The position numbers and the translations under genes are program-made. A DNA stretch of 64,000 bases. Origin: Amphirosellinia nigrospora. Its lineage: Eukaryota; Ascomycota; Sordariomycetes; Xylariales; Xylariaceae. The first letter of the stretch is position 1. Each line of letters starts with the position of its first letter. The stretch lies in the NCBI GenBank assembly GCA_004123355.1, contig SCHM01000001.1:6644193-6708192 (forward strand). The letters are read 5' to 3'. The notes beneath the pieces are model-generated. The model had not been told where the DNA came from. It saw only the letters and a program-made list of their open reading frames with translations, and made no database searches. Of the stretch, positions 10,185-21,813 are shown in pieces.

Positions 10185-11158
10185 ATGGCCGAAGAATTTC
10201 ACCAAGAAATACTGGAGGAGCAGCCCACCAATCCCGGAGGTGATATCGATATGGGCGAGGGCGACGAAGCCGAAGCTGTGGGCGACGACACCACAGTGCT
10301 CCCTTTTGCCGAGGGAGGCGAGTCGGATCCGCGCACAACATTCATTAGCTACTTGACCAGCCCCGTGGTCACTTTGATTGTTGGCACTGCCGAGAATGAG
10401 ACTATCCTGACAGCGCACCAGGCCTTGTTGGTCCAGAGCCCCTATTTCGCCGATGCTTGTGCGGCCTTCGCCCACGACGGAAGCGTGGGTCACGCCCTTC
10501 TCGTAGTTTGCGCCTACGCACAACACTAATGTTTCCTGTTTTTTAGCCGCGACAAGTCGAGCTCATCAATGATGAGATCGATGCCGTCGGTTGCTTCCTC
10601 GAATACCTATACACCGGCGATTACTTCCCCAAGAAATTGCCTGGCCAGCGTCTGCTCGAGCCCGATCCAACCATGCCCGCCGTTGATGAGACTGGCGAGC
10701 AGCTTCTTAAACATGCGCGCGTCTATACGATAGCTGAGAAGTTTGGTATGGACAAACTCAAGAGCTTGGCAAGCAGCAAGATCCATTGTGTCAACTCGAC
10801 TGCCAAGGGCGAGATCACATATGCTCGTTACATCTACCAGTATACGAGCAAAGACGACACCACTGTGCGCGCACCAGTCGCCAACTTCTGGGCTACCCGC
10901 AGTCACACCCTGCGTGCCGAGGCCGAGGAGGAGTTCCGTTCGCTTTGCTTGGAGTTCCCTCAGTTCGGTTACGATGTGCTTAGTAAGTTTCATGTTGCGA
11001 TCGTAGCCTTCTATGTTATTGCGATGTGTCAAAATATAGCGATACTGACGCCACTTCTAGCTCGTGTTCTCGACGAGAAGCTCAAGCGCGAGAGAAACGA
11101 AAAGATGACACCCGGTGCCGCGAGCGGCCGGAAACGGGCTCGACACAGCAACGTATAA
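10185..11158 (+). CDS. BTB/POZ domain protein
   Basis: Exons 10185-10484, 10547-10982 and 11061-11158 give 277 residues; donors are GTGGGT and GTAAGT, acceptors TTTTTTAG and CTTCTAG. After an acidic N-terminus (GDIDMGEGDEAE), residues about 50-135 form a BTB/POZ fold: VTLIVGTAENETILTAHQALL, then SPYFADAC, the region that dimerises and can recruit cullin-3 ligases, and ECFLEYLYTGDY-type sequence (here GCFLEYLYTGDYF). A helical C-terminal part follows (KFGMDKLKSLASSKI), and the protein ends in a basic tail (GRKRARH) that resembles a nuclear localisation signal. No kelch, ankyrin or zinc-finger partner domain is present. Fungal genomes carry many such proteins, mostly without known function. The first donor is non-consensus at +4, but the in-frame junction HDGSPRQVELIND reads well. 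Confidence 0.82.
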
Positions 11159-11999
11159 TCTCATATTGCGTAGTTGAACTGCCATCTCAGTCCCAGATCT
11201 TAAAATTTAGTTAAGGACGGGTGCTGGCTTATATCTCAAATACTATTGAATTATTAGTGGGAGGTACTGTGTGGTACTAGGTATGTCAGCAAGTGTTCTT
11301 GTGCTGTCAGTATTATCATCTTACTCCGACTAGTGTGAAGGAATGAAAGGGCTCCTCACACGTTTGACACACGGGTTTGCTCGCAATAGGGAATAGCGTT
11401 TGTTATGTGGATAATCGGTATGGGCTGGAAATTGTAACAATAACCATTGGGAAGCGCCATATTTACGGAAGCTCTAGGCCCTTTTGGCCTGTGAGCTATA
11501 ATTGGGTCATACAAGATTCAATACTGGGTATTTACGGCGCGACAAATTAAAAAATAATTCAGGCTGTCTTCCAGTTCCTTAGGTCTCCTATTTAATCAAG
11601 AACTAAGGGTATAGGTATGTTAAACATGATGAAATCATTTTGAGAATCACTTTAACGACCATTGTTCAATAAAAATGGTCCTATCGCGACCCCTAAAGTT
11701 CAAACAAATGCCCACTAGAACCAAGTACGTATCACACGAGCGAGCAGAAGGAGGTTCTCATAACTACATGGAATTATCAAATAAGAAGAAGAAGCACTTG
11801 GTTCTGCGCCAGCTGCCGTGCCAGCTCTCTACTAGACTTCCAGAGCTGGTGATCCTACAGATCAACCACATACAAAGATATGCGGTGTCTGCGAGTATGC
11901 CACACCTAAGCAGCAATGTAGGACACGCCAGATGCACCACCATAAACCTAAACCAAAGCCATCTCTCCAAATGTATCCGAGCTCCACTTACAGCCGCCT
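11159..11999. other. spacer after the BTB gene
   Basis: This stretch holds the BTB 3' flank and AT-rich DNA. A 129-codon plus-strand ORF at 11675-12064 has no protein-like features and overlaps the tail of the minus-strand hypothetical gene, so I do not call it. Confidence 0.4.
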
Positions 12000-12934
12000 T
12001 CAGGTCCGGCTTAAATGGCTCCAAAGCCTACGATCCGAAAAGTCCCACTCCATGGGCATGTTGAGCTCGATGTTGAGTTGCATGTCATGGTCCGGCATCT
12101 TGCGCCGGGCGTGTAATCAGATGAGATTCATGTTTCCGACGGTATACTGGTAGCGTAGCGAGGGTGATTCAAACACATTTGCGTGGATCCTAATCCCTTC
12201 TCCGGGAATACCCAATTTGGCGACGAGTGCCATTAATGCGTTGCGCACAATATACTCTGGGGAAGACTAAGCACAAGAATGCTACCCGCTGGTGATTCAT
12301 GGATCGCGCAGCCAAAAGGTATTATAATCGCATACCTTTATCCCAGCCATAGGCACCAGAAATCTGGAAGCTCGAGTACTCGAGCACCGCGTCCGGCTGC
12401 GGCCGTGGCTCTACCCCAGCGGTATTGAGCGTCATTGTCCATGTGTCGTTGCCCCCGGCTCTCCGGTCGTCATAGTCGCCGGTGCCTAACAGATTTTTGT
12501 AACTCTTCTTGGCTGTCCATCGATTCTTCTTCCTGGCGTCGAATGTTACCTTGATAGTTGTTCGCGTGCACATACCCCGCACACAATCGCCAACCCGCGT
12601 CGCAAGTATTCCGTTCGCAGTTCGACATCGTCGTCCGATGGACCCGTCAACGCCATTGTCTAGCCGAAGAGCAGCGTTGCGCGAGGGAAGATGCAATATG
12701 CCTTGTTCCTGAGAGATGAAACTCACGACGCACGACGACGTGTTGTATCCGTTTAGTATTGCTTGCACTGGTTGGTTCTTCGCGACGATGAGCTGGACTT
12801 GTAGCTTGTTGGTAGCCGATGAGTTTTCAGGGGTCAGCAACTACCGCTTATGGTTGATATTTGACTCGTTTTGAGGGGCTCAGGAGTGAATCACTTTATG
12901 AAAATGAGGCATAAACGAATCTATAACACGTACC
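12000..12934 (-). pseudogene. hypothetical multi-exon gene with an in-frame stop
   Basis: On the minus strand, 12840-12336 is open, and a GTATGC donor joins in phase to a CCCCAG acceptor (exon from 12256), giving YGWDK|EYIVRNALMALVAKLG. The frame reaches TGA at 12117-12119. It then stays open in the same frame for 38 more codons (including MQLNIELNMPMEWDF) to a TGA at 12000. Upstream, a GTACGT donor at 12933 would join SPLS to LLTPENSSATNK. The 5' end and start codon could not be found. The C-terminal half is rich in beta-forming sequence. I do not recognise the family. The middle TGA could come from CGA by C-to-T change, so this is either a pseudogene or a gene whose true stop is at 12117. 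Confidence 0.45.
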
Positions 12935-13383
12935 GATAGGGGACTACCACGGCCAGCTGTGGACTTGGTGTAAGTAAGAATCTGCGAATTTACTCACTAG
13001 TAAACCTTATAGTGATATGATAACAATATTCGGCAATTTAAAGAAGGAGTTGCGAATGACTGAGGATGAATACTACGGATTATGCCTTCAGCCTTCTTGC
13101 TATCGTTGCCTGGTATTACGCAAATGCTCATGTTGTAACTTCCTCTTGAGGATTTCATATACGTAGCCTCCTAACTCTGTAATACTGTTTGCCATACTAT
13201 AATTTGTCGATCAGGCATTATGCTGGCGGCTCTACAAGAGACGTACCAGAGAATATCCACGTAACAATAAATTATCCCCCTACACCTAACGGTCAGTCTG
13301 GAAACACTCATATACGAAACAGCGTTAGGTCCGGAATTACGAATATAGCCCATCAAACGTATAGGTTATGCAAGTGCTCTACA
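12935..13383. other. divergent spacer
   Basis: This is gene-free DNA between the minus-strand hypothetical gene and the plus-strand proline-rich gene. It may contain the missing 5' exon of the former; a short ATG frame around 13130 on the minus strand ends after about 44 codons and is not convincing. Confidence 0.35.
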
Positions 13384-14441
13384 ATGGCATCGGACACTGC
13401 AAGTACTGACGGCCTCATGATGGTATCACCCACCAGCGGCTCTGCGAGGCTACCGCATCCCAAACGTCCCATGAGCCCTCCACAGACTAATGAAGCCGAA
13501 GAAGCATCCGAGAAACACCACGAAAATGGTAATCAAATCAAATCAAATCTCAAGCCCAGAACCAAGAACCTATTAACCCCCAGACAGACGATCCCTGGGC
13601 TCATGTAGATTGGAGGTATTACCGGAGACCACGAAGCGCAGCTCCTCCACCCCGGATAGTTGAACGACCTCCTAAACATGTTAGAAGACCACATCCCCCA
13701 GCTCAGGGGAGACCGCTGGGCCGGGGCCCAGTACCTCCTTACCACCCACCCACCTCCCTTACTCAACTGCATCCTGCATTCCATCGAAACTGGCGTGGCT
13801 CAGGTCCTGGCCATCAGACAAGTCGGCCTCCTCCCGAATTTTCTGCAATACCGCCTCGCGCAGATCTGAGACCACCGCCAGGCCTAGGTTATTCGCCTCC
13901 TCACCGCCATGTACACCCTCCCCGGGCCCAGAATATGGGTCAGCAGTGTACCCAAACAACTCAACGGCCTCCTGCATGCCATGAAAACCAGCAAGGCGTA
14001 AGTCAGAGACCTCCTTGCCGCCAGACAAGCCAATCGCCTCCTCCGATTTCTAGACTATCGCGAACCGCAGCTCCGGAACCACCGCCGGGCCAAGAACGAG
14101 CTCCGGCCTCCCGCCGAGGATGTCGCGTTTGGCCTCTAAGGGAACCGTCTCATCGTAAAGGAATTCAGCTACCTAAGGAGAGTGGTAAAAACTCAGACGC
14201 AAGTTCAGCAACCTTGGTTGGAGACGAGCAAGACCAAGACAAGAAACAACTTGATGCTTCCCGAGGACAGACTGAAGGAGGAGCAGGGAGACATGCGGCG
14301 TGGCGTACTGACAAGGTGAGATCGCAGTGGTGCCCTACCAACTGCAGCGCTTCCGGAAAACAGAAGGACAGTCGACGACAACAGGAAGAAGATGCCAAGG
14401 GTTTCGAAGACGACGACATTTTCATTCCCAACATTAAATAG
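13384..14441 (+). CDS. proline-rich, intrinsically disordered protein
   Basis: Exons 13384-13528 and 13588-14441 are joined by a 59 bp GTAATC...CAGACAG intron and give 332 residues. The long second exon has no ATG before 13935, so it is easily missed; phase and length match exactly once the intron is removed. The N-terminus is Ser/Thr/Glu-rich. Residues about 50-190 are dense in Pro, Arg and His, with many PP and PPP runs (RPPPEFSAIPPRADLRPPPG). The middle is Gln/Asp/Lys-rich. The C-terminus is charged and ends in FEDDDIFIPNIK. There is no folded domain or membrane segment. Proline tracts of this kind usually bind SH3, WW or profilin-type partners, so a scaffold or RNA/cytoskeleton role is possible, but this is inference. 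The intron contains an AAATC triple repeat. Confidence 0.68.
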
Positions 14442-15253
14442 TAGTTAATTTACAGCGACATCCCATCGGCGAAGCGAGGCCAAAAATTATCGCTCTCTTT
14501 TTGTTTTCTCTTTTGGCTTCTTCTTCACTTTTCGTTTCTCTTTCTGGACTCAACATGTTTTGGAAATGGGCAAGGGAGAAACCTTTCTCTCGCGGGACAT
14601 CAAAAGTTCTTTGGATTCTACACTAAAGGACTTCGAAGCTCTCTGGAAGCGACACTTGCTCATATTGACTAGTCTGTTGCAGCTTGGATTACACATCTGT
14701 CTTTTCTGAATAAATTCTAGCAGGAATAGGGATCAAAGCGTGGATAGGAGGTTAGTTATATCAGTTACCTGCATGGTAGCCTTTACACAGCATCTTAATA
14801 GAAAGCTTATTTTGATCGTTCGAAGCGATGATAATTATCATTACCTTTTCCCATCTGCGCTTATTTCGCACAAGTTCACATTACAGTACTTTAGGGTATA
14901 GCTATAGCATCGCCGGGAGTTCAAACTCCTCCTCCGTCGGATTAAGCGGATGTCCTGCTCATAAAACTGTTCACTTCCATTATTCATAGTTGGCAGCATC
15001 ACGGATGACTCATGTCTACACAGTCTTAACTTGAAAGCCAATCATAGAAATGTTAATTCATGATCTCATGCTATGGTATTGGATTTATATGACAGATGAA
15101 TATATACGTAACACCCCTAACGCCTTGCTCCATAGCATATTATGTCATACGCCCATGTATCTATGGGACTGACACTATTGAAAATAATATAAACAGGACA
15201 TTAATGCGCCCTCCGTCAACCTGTTTCATCGTTTCCACGATGCCATATAACAC
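14442..15253. other. convergent spacer
   Basis: This is the 3' flank of two convergent genes. Pyrimidine-rich DNA around 14490-14550 fits a 3' UTR. No gene is supported. Confidence 0.4.
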
Positions 15254-16203
15254 TTATTGAGTAGGGTAGTACGGCTGACCGGGAGCTGGTGTGCCTTGAG
15301 GACTAGGAAGTTCTTGAGGATGGTAGTGTGCTGTCTGATTGTGGGCTTCATGGGGCGCGGGTTGATTGTAGACACCCTGAGCGCCAGAATATCCTGTGTT
15401 TTGTTGCGGTGTATAGGGGTCGTAGGGAGGGCTCGCGGCAGGGTAGGCAGCAGGCTGATGTTGCTGCTGCTGCTGAGCCCACTGAGGTTGCTGCTGATAT
15501 TGTTGTTGTTGCTGTTGTTGGTTGACGAGAGTCTGATGTTGGGGGGCGGCGGCGGTAGCACCAGAGGCCTTCTCGACGTCGCTGCCGTGCTTGGCCCATT
15601 CAAGGCGGAAGAAGTGGGCAACGTAGGCAAACGTGGCGACGAAGAGTAGCAATTCGATGGCGCTGATGCCGGCGACGGCAGAGATCACGGCACGACCGGT
15701 TGGGCCGGCGACGGCGACGTCACGCTTCGAGATCACACAGTGACCGGCGTTAATGGTGCTTCCATCATCGTAGCAGTCGGCATCTACAGGCACAACAAAG
15801 CTGGCGCGGTACGCGGCATTGGAACCCAAACTCGCCAACCAAAGGACTATCATGAAGAAATCAAGGGATAGTATTGCCCATGTGTTATAGCCAGAGCGGC
15901 AGCCTGCCGAGTGTTCTGTGAGGATCGCATACAGCGCAATGATCCAAGTGAAAATGCCCTGTTTGGATTGAGGTTAGTAACGATAAAGAAACCACTTTTT
16001 CGCCTTCTCAGAGACATCTAGCAAGAGAGAGGACGGTTACTTACAGAAGCAATGGCGATACCCTGGGGATCAGCGTAGAAACCATGGATCAGAAAGCCGG
16101 ACAAGGCGACAATAATGAGTGCTACGACGATCTGTGCTATCCGTAGGCCGATGAACCATCTCGGCGTCGGGATGACTGTCTCGCCTTTCTTGACTGACTC
16201 CAT
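15254..16203 (-). CDS. MARVEL-like four-span membrane protein with Gln-rich tail
   Basis: Exons 16203-16045 and 15958-15254 join across a GTAAGT intron with a perfect TACTAAC branch site, giving 287 residues. Residues 1-170 look like a fungal MARVEL protein: PTPRWFIGLRIAQIVVALII begins the first span, followed by GIFTWIIALYAILTE, a third span (LDFFMIVLWLASLGSNAAYR) and a fourth (AVISAVAGISAIELLLFVATF). A cysteine pair lies between spans three and four. The last 100 residues are low complexity, first Gln runs and then Pro/Tyr/Gly-rich (PYDPYTPQQNTGYSG). MARVEL proteins sit in the plasma membrane or vesicles and shape membrane domains. The role of this protein is unknown. The Gln tract is encoded by an unstable-looking CAG/CAA repeat. 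Confidence 0.8.
15461..15525. repeat. CAG/CAA trinucleotide tract coding polyglutamine
   Basis: On the minus strand this region is mostly CAG and CAA codons inside the MARVEL-like gene and encodes several Gln runs broken by Pro, Tyr and His. The mix of CAG and CAA suggests an old tract, but length variation between strains is likely. Confidence 0.7.
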
Positions 16204-18089
16204 TGCGATCGAAGTATATGTTCACTTGGCGAGCCCAGGCTGATGATATTGTGCTGGTATTGATTTTCCTCTTTGTTATTCTGCCGATAGTTCGATACCT
16301 TCTCCGGTAGGCTTGGATACTTGAGACTAATGTCTACCTACACGGCCAGCCGGGAGCCTCACTCTATTTGTACCAAATCCCCTGCTACTTCCTCTCCCTC
16401 TCCCTCTATGGCCTTCGACTGCAAGCCACGCCGGCCGGTTCTCGAAAAGACCCGCCAAGATCCAGACTCGGGCGGGCGAGGCAGCACCAAGACAGTTTGT
16501 CGGGAACGTTCTAACCAGCTGATCAACTAGTGCTTCAGCCGCACTCCGATTTGGTGAATTAGCTGGCGGGTGGCGCCCAACTTGCGACCACTAACCAGCA
16601 TTGCTCATTTCCCCTAAAGTAGGGTCGTGTTAATGAGTCAAGCTCATTCCTGTTCCAGCCGTCGCTCAGCTCTTGCAGCCATTCATGTCGGTGCACGAAG
16701 CGAGGCAGACCCCAACGGCCTAACGGGGTGCGTGAGAGGCGGCTTGGCAGGGCAGATTCACCAGGCGGGGATGCCCTCACCACTTTGCAGTAGTGTAGTG
16801 TAGCTTCGCACTCCTCTCGACTGCTCCATCGCGAAGTTGCACAGCACATGGCATCGCATCAAGAAAGCGCCGTCAGCTCTCGGATTCCCTTAATATCGAT
16901 TGTCGCTCAGATGCAAAATTTCCGAACGCCCTCAAATCCAAAACATGGCTTCAACTAAGAAGCCTAGATTAACTGCTGGGCTTCGGGTCCTTCGTGTGCG
17001 GGTAAGTATGGGAACTTTGAAAAATAAGCTCGGATGAACTTTACGGTAGCTGGTCTGGGCATTAAAAAGTCCCTCTCCCCTCGCCACCAATATGCCTTCG
17101 TGGAAGTCAGCAGAACCCTCGGTATGATTTCGAGATCCGGTGTTAATAGGTCGTGTAAAGGTCCAAATCATTACCAGTACTGGCTTTTTGCGGTAGTCTT
17201 GCCACTGCGTTCGATTATGCCATCTGAAATTCAATAATTGACAGCTCGCTGAATGCTAAAAACTGTACTGAGTTTAGTGGAACCAAGGGCGCAGCATAGC
17301 TGCATGCACGGGCCCACCTTAGGGCGGCAGATATAGCACACGGCCCGACCGCTTATTCTTGTTATTCCAACCAGAGTCAATCACCACCCTTGGATCGAGA
17401 GTCTGGAGCTTTTGATTCATTTTCTTCACGCGGGGTCAGCGCCCCGTTCGGAATCTAGGCTATGGTGATGTTCGTAGCTGGTCATTCTCCATTCTCATTG
17501 GCTTGCTGCACAGAAGTGGAATATCTTGACACCTGCTCTCGCCGACCACGTTCGTTGGATATATTTACACAGCTGTGCCTGTCCATCCAGTTTCAAACTT
17601 TTTTGAAGGCCTGTAGCCATTACCCAAAAAATATTTTACTAATGAAAAGCTGTTAAGCCTTGGACAATTGCCGTTTTGGGACTGTTGACTTGTACTTAAG
17701 TTACAGTACGGACCCGACCCGATGGACCAGACTACGGTACCTTATCTAGGTACCTACGATAAGGTTAGGTTTGCAGCTGAATTAATTCCGTGTCGCAACT
17801 ATTTATAGTCTTGGGTGTCTTGCTCAAGCCACATGCCATTACATATATTGCCTGAGGAGATAATTTTCTACTTTTATCCCCATCGAGTAATGATGGCCGG
17901 TTCACGGGACATACGATCATTATTCACATTATAATTGTCACAAAGAAAAAAACAAACAGGAAAACCAGGAAACGGCGGTGTTCGTACCTAAGTTAGCCGA
18001 ATGACGTGGCGCAGGTCGCCAACGTGTTCTAGCTTAACTCATCTAATCGTGTGATCAATCCTTGAGCGAGCCAATTGCCCAAGCAGCGG

Positions 18090-18100
18090 TATATATAAAT
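18090..18100 (+). promoter_or_regulatory. strong TATA box with no clear gene
   Basis: TATATATAAAT is followed 68 bp later by an ATG at 18168 in good context (GAGAACATGAGC). That frame reads MSKRISTTDHQTQQELVQPY and ends after 40 codons, with a possible GTACGA donor after CCAG. The promoter looks real, but the product may be truncated, very small or non-coding. Confidence 0.35.
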
Positions 18101-18406
18101 TCCGGCCCAAAACACATTGAGCCTTCTACTCTAGTTATAACAGAAGTGCAAACCAAAAGAGAGAACATGAGCAAGCGTATCTCTACCACTGACCATCAAA
18201 CTCAACAAGAGCTTGTTCAACCCTACACCAGGTACGAACGAACTCCTCTTCATGCAGGTACCTCGCAATGCATATACTCACTCATATGAGACATTTAAGA
18301 TTAGATAAACCGAATAGAGCAGCGCATATGACCAATCATTAGTTATCTAAAATGTGCGCCACTAGCTATTTTTCCAGCAAGCCCTCACCTATTAATAGAC
18401 AAAAAG

Positions 18407-18460
18407 AATACTAATGAGATCCTGCTTCGGCAGTCTGCACTACTAGTCTCATTGAGTATT
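18407..18460. repeat. inverted repeat enclosing a TTCG tetraloop hairpin
   Basis: Arms AATACTAATGAGA (18407-18419) and TCTCATTGAGTATT (18447-18460) are complementary apart from one extra base. Inside them CTGC-TTCG-GCAG (18422-18433) forms a hairpin with the exceptionally stable C(UUCG)G loop. This two-level structure is unusual for spacer DNA. Confidence 0.5.
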
Positions 18461-18852
18461 AAGGCATCCCGATTTGCTGGCTTGCCGCTTTAAATGATGT
18501 AATAGTTCACTGAAACAATCATGTGCGTCGTCTGAAATCATGTAAATCAATTGCCAATTCCGCCGTCTTCCACAATATCGATGAGGCTCTGGTCTCTCAA
18601 ATGGATGGAGGCGGCGTATACCACGTAAGCGCTCCGAAATCGTCTTAGTGGCGTCGCACTCGCGGGGGAACGCTCAATGGAAACGCCCCCTTGAGGCGCT
18701 GCTCGCAAACTGCCTACAGCCTGCAGGACGGCAGATCAAAGGGCGGATCATCTAAGACTATTAAAACTACAAATAAAGCCCCCATTGTCTTAATAACATA
18801 TTCCACGAAAGAGGGCCGCTCTGCATAATTACTCACCCTCGTGGTGACCCGC

Positions 18853-20855
18853 ATGTCGACATTCACAATGGCAGTTCAAGGAGGCCGAGACCCGTGGTGG
18901 CGAGCCGACCTTAAAAGCAAGGAGTACGATGTCTTCGGCGACGCGTATAACGACACAACGTACAAAAAGTTGGAGGAGGCATGGACAAAAGGCGTGTACG
19001 TAACGAAGCTACATCGTCATGCCAAATTCTTTCCGCTTACAGGGGTCTCATGTTCAGGGAAACGTCGCCTTACCTGGATTGGGTCAAAAGATTATCGGAG
19101 TCCGGGTGGATTCACCTCAGACCTCTCGCTGACTTTATGTTCGTTGGAGCAACGCCTCAGCGCTGGGGGGATTTAGACCCCAATCAAGGCCCAGATACGG
19201 AAAAAGATCTGACAAGCGGCGGTGAAATTACACGCAGGAGGGAAGACCGTGAGAAACGCTTCAGCAAAACAAAGGTCTGCGTGCTGGATTACTACCCCGA
19301 TGAAGTAAATAATGAGACCTTTAAGTCTGCTCCGGACCTTCAAAAGAATTTAGATAAACCCATTCCAGAAGAGGTTGAGTTCAGGCTCTATGTAGTAGAG
19401 GACCTCTCAAGAGATGTTATCGAGGCCCTCGGTCAAAAATGTAGGTTCACGGTCTTCCAATCTAGCTCATGGATGTTCTATCGGCACTATCCCTGCTTGA
19501 CCGTGGTAGCCTCATTGGGAAGAGACAACTAACTGACATCTACTTTAGATCAGATTGAGCCCGATTTCTTTCGGGCCCATATCATGGACTTCGCCTGGTT
19601 CAATGTCCGTGATAGATGGAGAAACCCCCCGTTACTCGATATCGTGAGCAGGCACCAAAACTGGATGCAATTGAGATATGTCACCGCCCGGTACTTCGAC
19701 GCCAATGAGAAAGGTAGCCAGAAAGCGAAAACGAGCTTTACGGAGGCGGCGGACGAGGCGGCGGGCTTCAACATCCTTCGTCGGGTAGATGATGACCTAA
19801 GCAACAAATCATATTGGGACAGATCGGGCGCAATCGTTGGGTTGACAAGATCGAGGGCAACGTTCTGGCTACAGCCAAGCAATCAACAGCAGAGCACTCC
19901 AGTGGGTAAGTGGCCATTGCAAATCCGATATGTATTGCGAGATCTCTAAGTTGTTGGTGTCATAGGTATACTGTTGTTAGACCCAACCGTGACGAAAGGG
20001 GTTCCATTATGGCGTGGCCGTCGCACACTGTGGTCGATGCCTGAATATGGCAAAACACACCCCGAGGGACCTCCCCAACAAGACAACTTCTTTGACCATT
20101 TCGTCTTCTGGGCCAAACAAGCGAAGCTCTACCCGAATTGCGCCATCGATCAGTACTCTAAGGCGCATGTGCCCATGCAGGTGCTGTTGCATTTTGTATG
20201 TTCCGAATGGCTTACAATGTCGGATTATATAAAGGCGCGACTGAACCAACTGGATTGGGAAATCGTCAAGCCCGAGTTCTTCGGCCGTGGTAAGAAAGGC
20301 GTGAACGACATGCTGGAGAAACTACACATGTGGAGAAGACTTGTGCCCCTTTATCGCGAGATGGTGTCGGAGACGATCCGACACGTCGACCAATTCTCTG
20401 GTCGGATACAGGTGCCCATGACGTCCTGCAAGAGCACAGACGATGGCCAGCACATGTTGATCAACCACTACAAGCTGGACTTGGCGCAGGCCAAGTCCCA
20501 GTTAGAGGAGTACCAGAACCGCATCGACCAAATCACCTCCGTCGTCACCGCCGTGATATCAATCGACAACTCGCGACGCGGGCTGCAGGACAATCGAAAT
20601 ATCGGTCGTCTCACGTGGCTGGCGACTTTTTTCATCCCCTTGAGTTTAATCGCCGGGATCCTCTCGATGCAACCCGACGTCAGCGTCATCAGTCGGGGTA
20701 CCTTCGTCGTGTATTTCGCGACCGCGCTGCCCTTGGGTATTGTGATAGCCGTCGCCGCATTGACGATCTCGCTATCCCGGGAGCTGACTATTCGGCAACT
20801 GGTGAAGCTCAAGAGAGCCGCGTGGAGCTGGTGGCCACACGCAAAGAGCCATTGA
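18853..20855 (+). CDS. CorA-like metal-ion transporter family protein
   Basis: Four exons (18853-18995, 19043-19440, 19549-19905, 19966-20855) with GTACGT, GTAGGT and GTAAGT donors give 595 residues in consistent phase. The large N-terminal part is soluble and includes EPDFFRAHIMDFAWFNVRDR, typical of fungal CorA-like proteins. Residues about 470-500 are helical (QAKSQLEEYQNRIDQITSVV), the usual long stalk. Two membrane segments follow at about 515-534 (LTWLATFFIPLSLIAGILSM) and 545-567, with a short cytosolic tail. Classical CorA channels carry Gly-Met-Asn after the first span; here the position reads LSMQPDV, so ion selectivity may differ or transport may be lost. Fungi have large families of such GMN-less members with unknown roles. 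The 47 bp first intron is the shortest in the window. Confidence 0.82.
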
Positions 20856-21813
20856 GCGTTATAACATAGGGTTTTAGGAACTTTTCGGAAGAGTCTGGAG
20901 TTTGGGTCAGGTATAATCTATAACAGGATGAAACGCATTTTATGAAAATTGGCCGATAGAATGAGTAAACCGACTTGCATATTTCAGCGGGAAAGCGACG
21001 CTATTTGGGTATCAGAAGGCGTTTTGGTGTTCATGGTCCGCATACTCTCTCTCATATAGAGCTGTTGTCAATATATACCAACCCAATGACTACTAGACTA
21101 AGATATGTATCAATTTTATTGTAACCTTTGGCATCTGACGTTCTGGTTTTTTTGCTATCCATAAACTACACACAAAAAAACATTTCAAACATACCAGGTT
21201 TACATATTACATGAAAGAACTTGGTAGCACTAAGCGCACTGAGTGGTAATGGAATTGATAGGCTACTTATTTCTTATAGCACTCCGAACTAGTTTCAGAC
21301 TCTGAACATACAGGATGTACTGATTTTAACTCTCTTTGGTTCGCCAGTAACCTCGTTACATACATCTAATAACACAGACTCAACTCGACATGCCCCGCCT
21401 GTTCGGCGAGTTGATAGTGGCTTTCCTCGATCGGAGGAAGAATCCTGTGAAATTTGCTCCTTCACCAATACCCAATTCATCTCAAATTACATAAAAGTGA
21501 GGAGTACGTATTACTACTAAATCGAGCAACGCTAGGAAGCTAAATAACCCTAATATACTAGGAAGCTCAAGTATGATGAGGATACTTGAGACTATTCCAG
21601 TCACTAATACCGCTCATCTGGGTAGCTTCGTCGCGTTATAGCTCCACTGAAATCCGCGTTGCAAATTGGCGATCGAGGGTCGTGTAGAGGCTTGACAGTC
21701 GTATTGGCCTCTAGAAATAAATCCTCAACACCGATGCCCACAGTATAAGTAAGCTCAAAATCATTTAAATCTGTAAATCGACTTCACTGGGCGTGGCTTA
21801 AACCAAGATATTG
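20856..21813. other. convergent spacer
   Basis: This is AT-rich 3' flanking DNA between the CorA-like gene and the minus-strand membrane-protein gene. A 61-codon minus-strand ORF at 21295-21480 has no supporting feature. Confidence 0.4.

Larger units (their letters stand above)
16204..18852. other. gene-free region with an isolated TATA-led leader
   Basis: 16204-16320 is the likely promoter of the MARVEL-like gene. ORFs at 16559-16849 and 16932-17234 (minus) show no protein-like features. 17700-17780 holds ACCTA/TAGGT motifs. A TATA box at 18090 precedes a very short ORF, and a structured inverted repeat lies at 18407-18460. Confidence 0.4.

Noticed and set aside
11675-12064. 129-codon plus-strand ORF
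   Set aside because: No ordered pattern, and it overlaps the coherent minus-strand hypothetical frame.
14905-14940. GGGAGTTCAAACTCC resembling a tRNA T-arm
   Set aside because: The loop is too short and no D-arm, anticodon arm or acceptor stem surrounds it.
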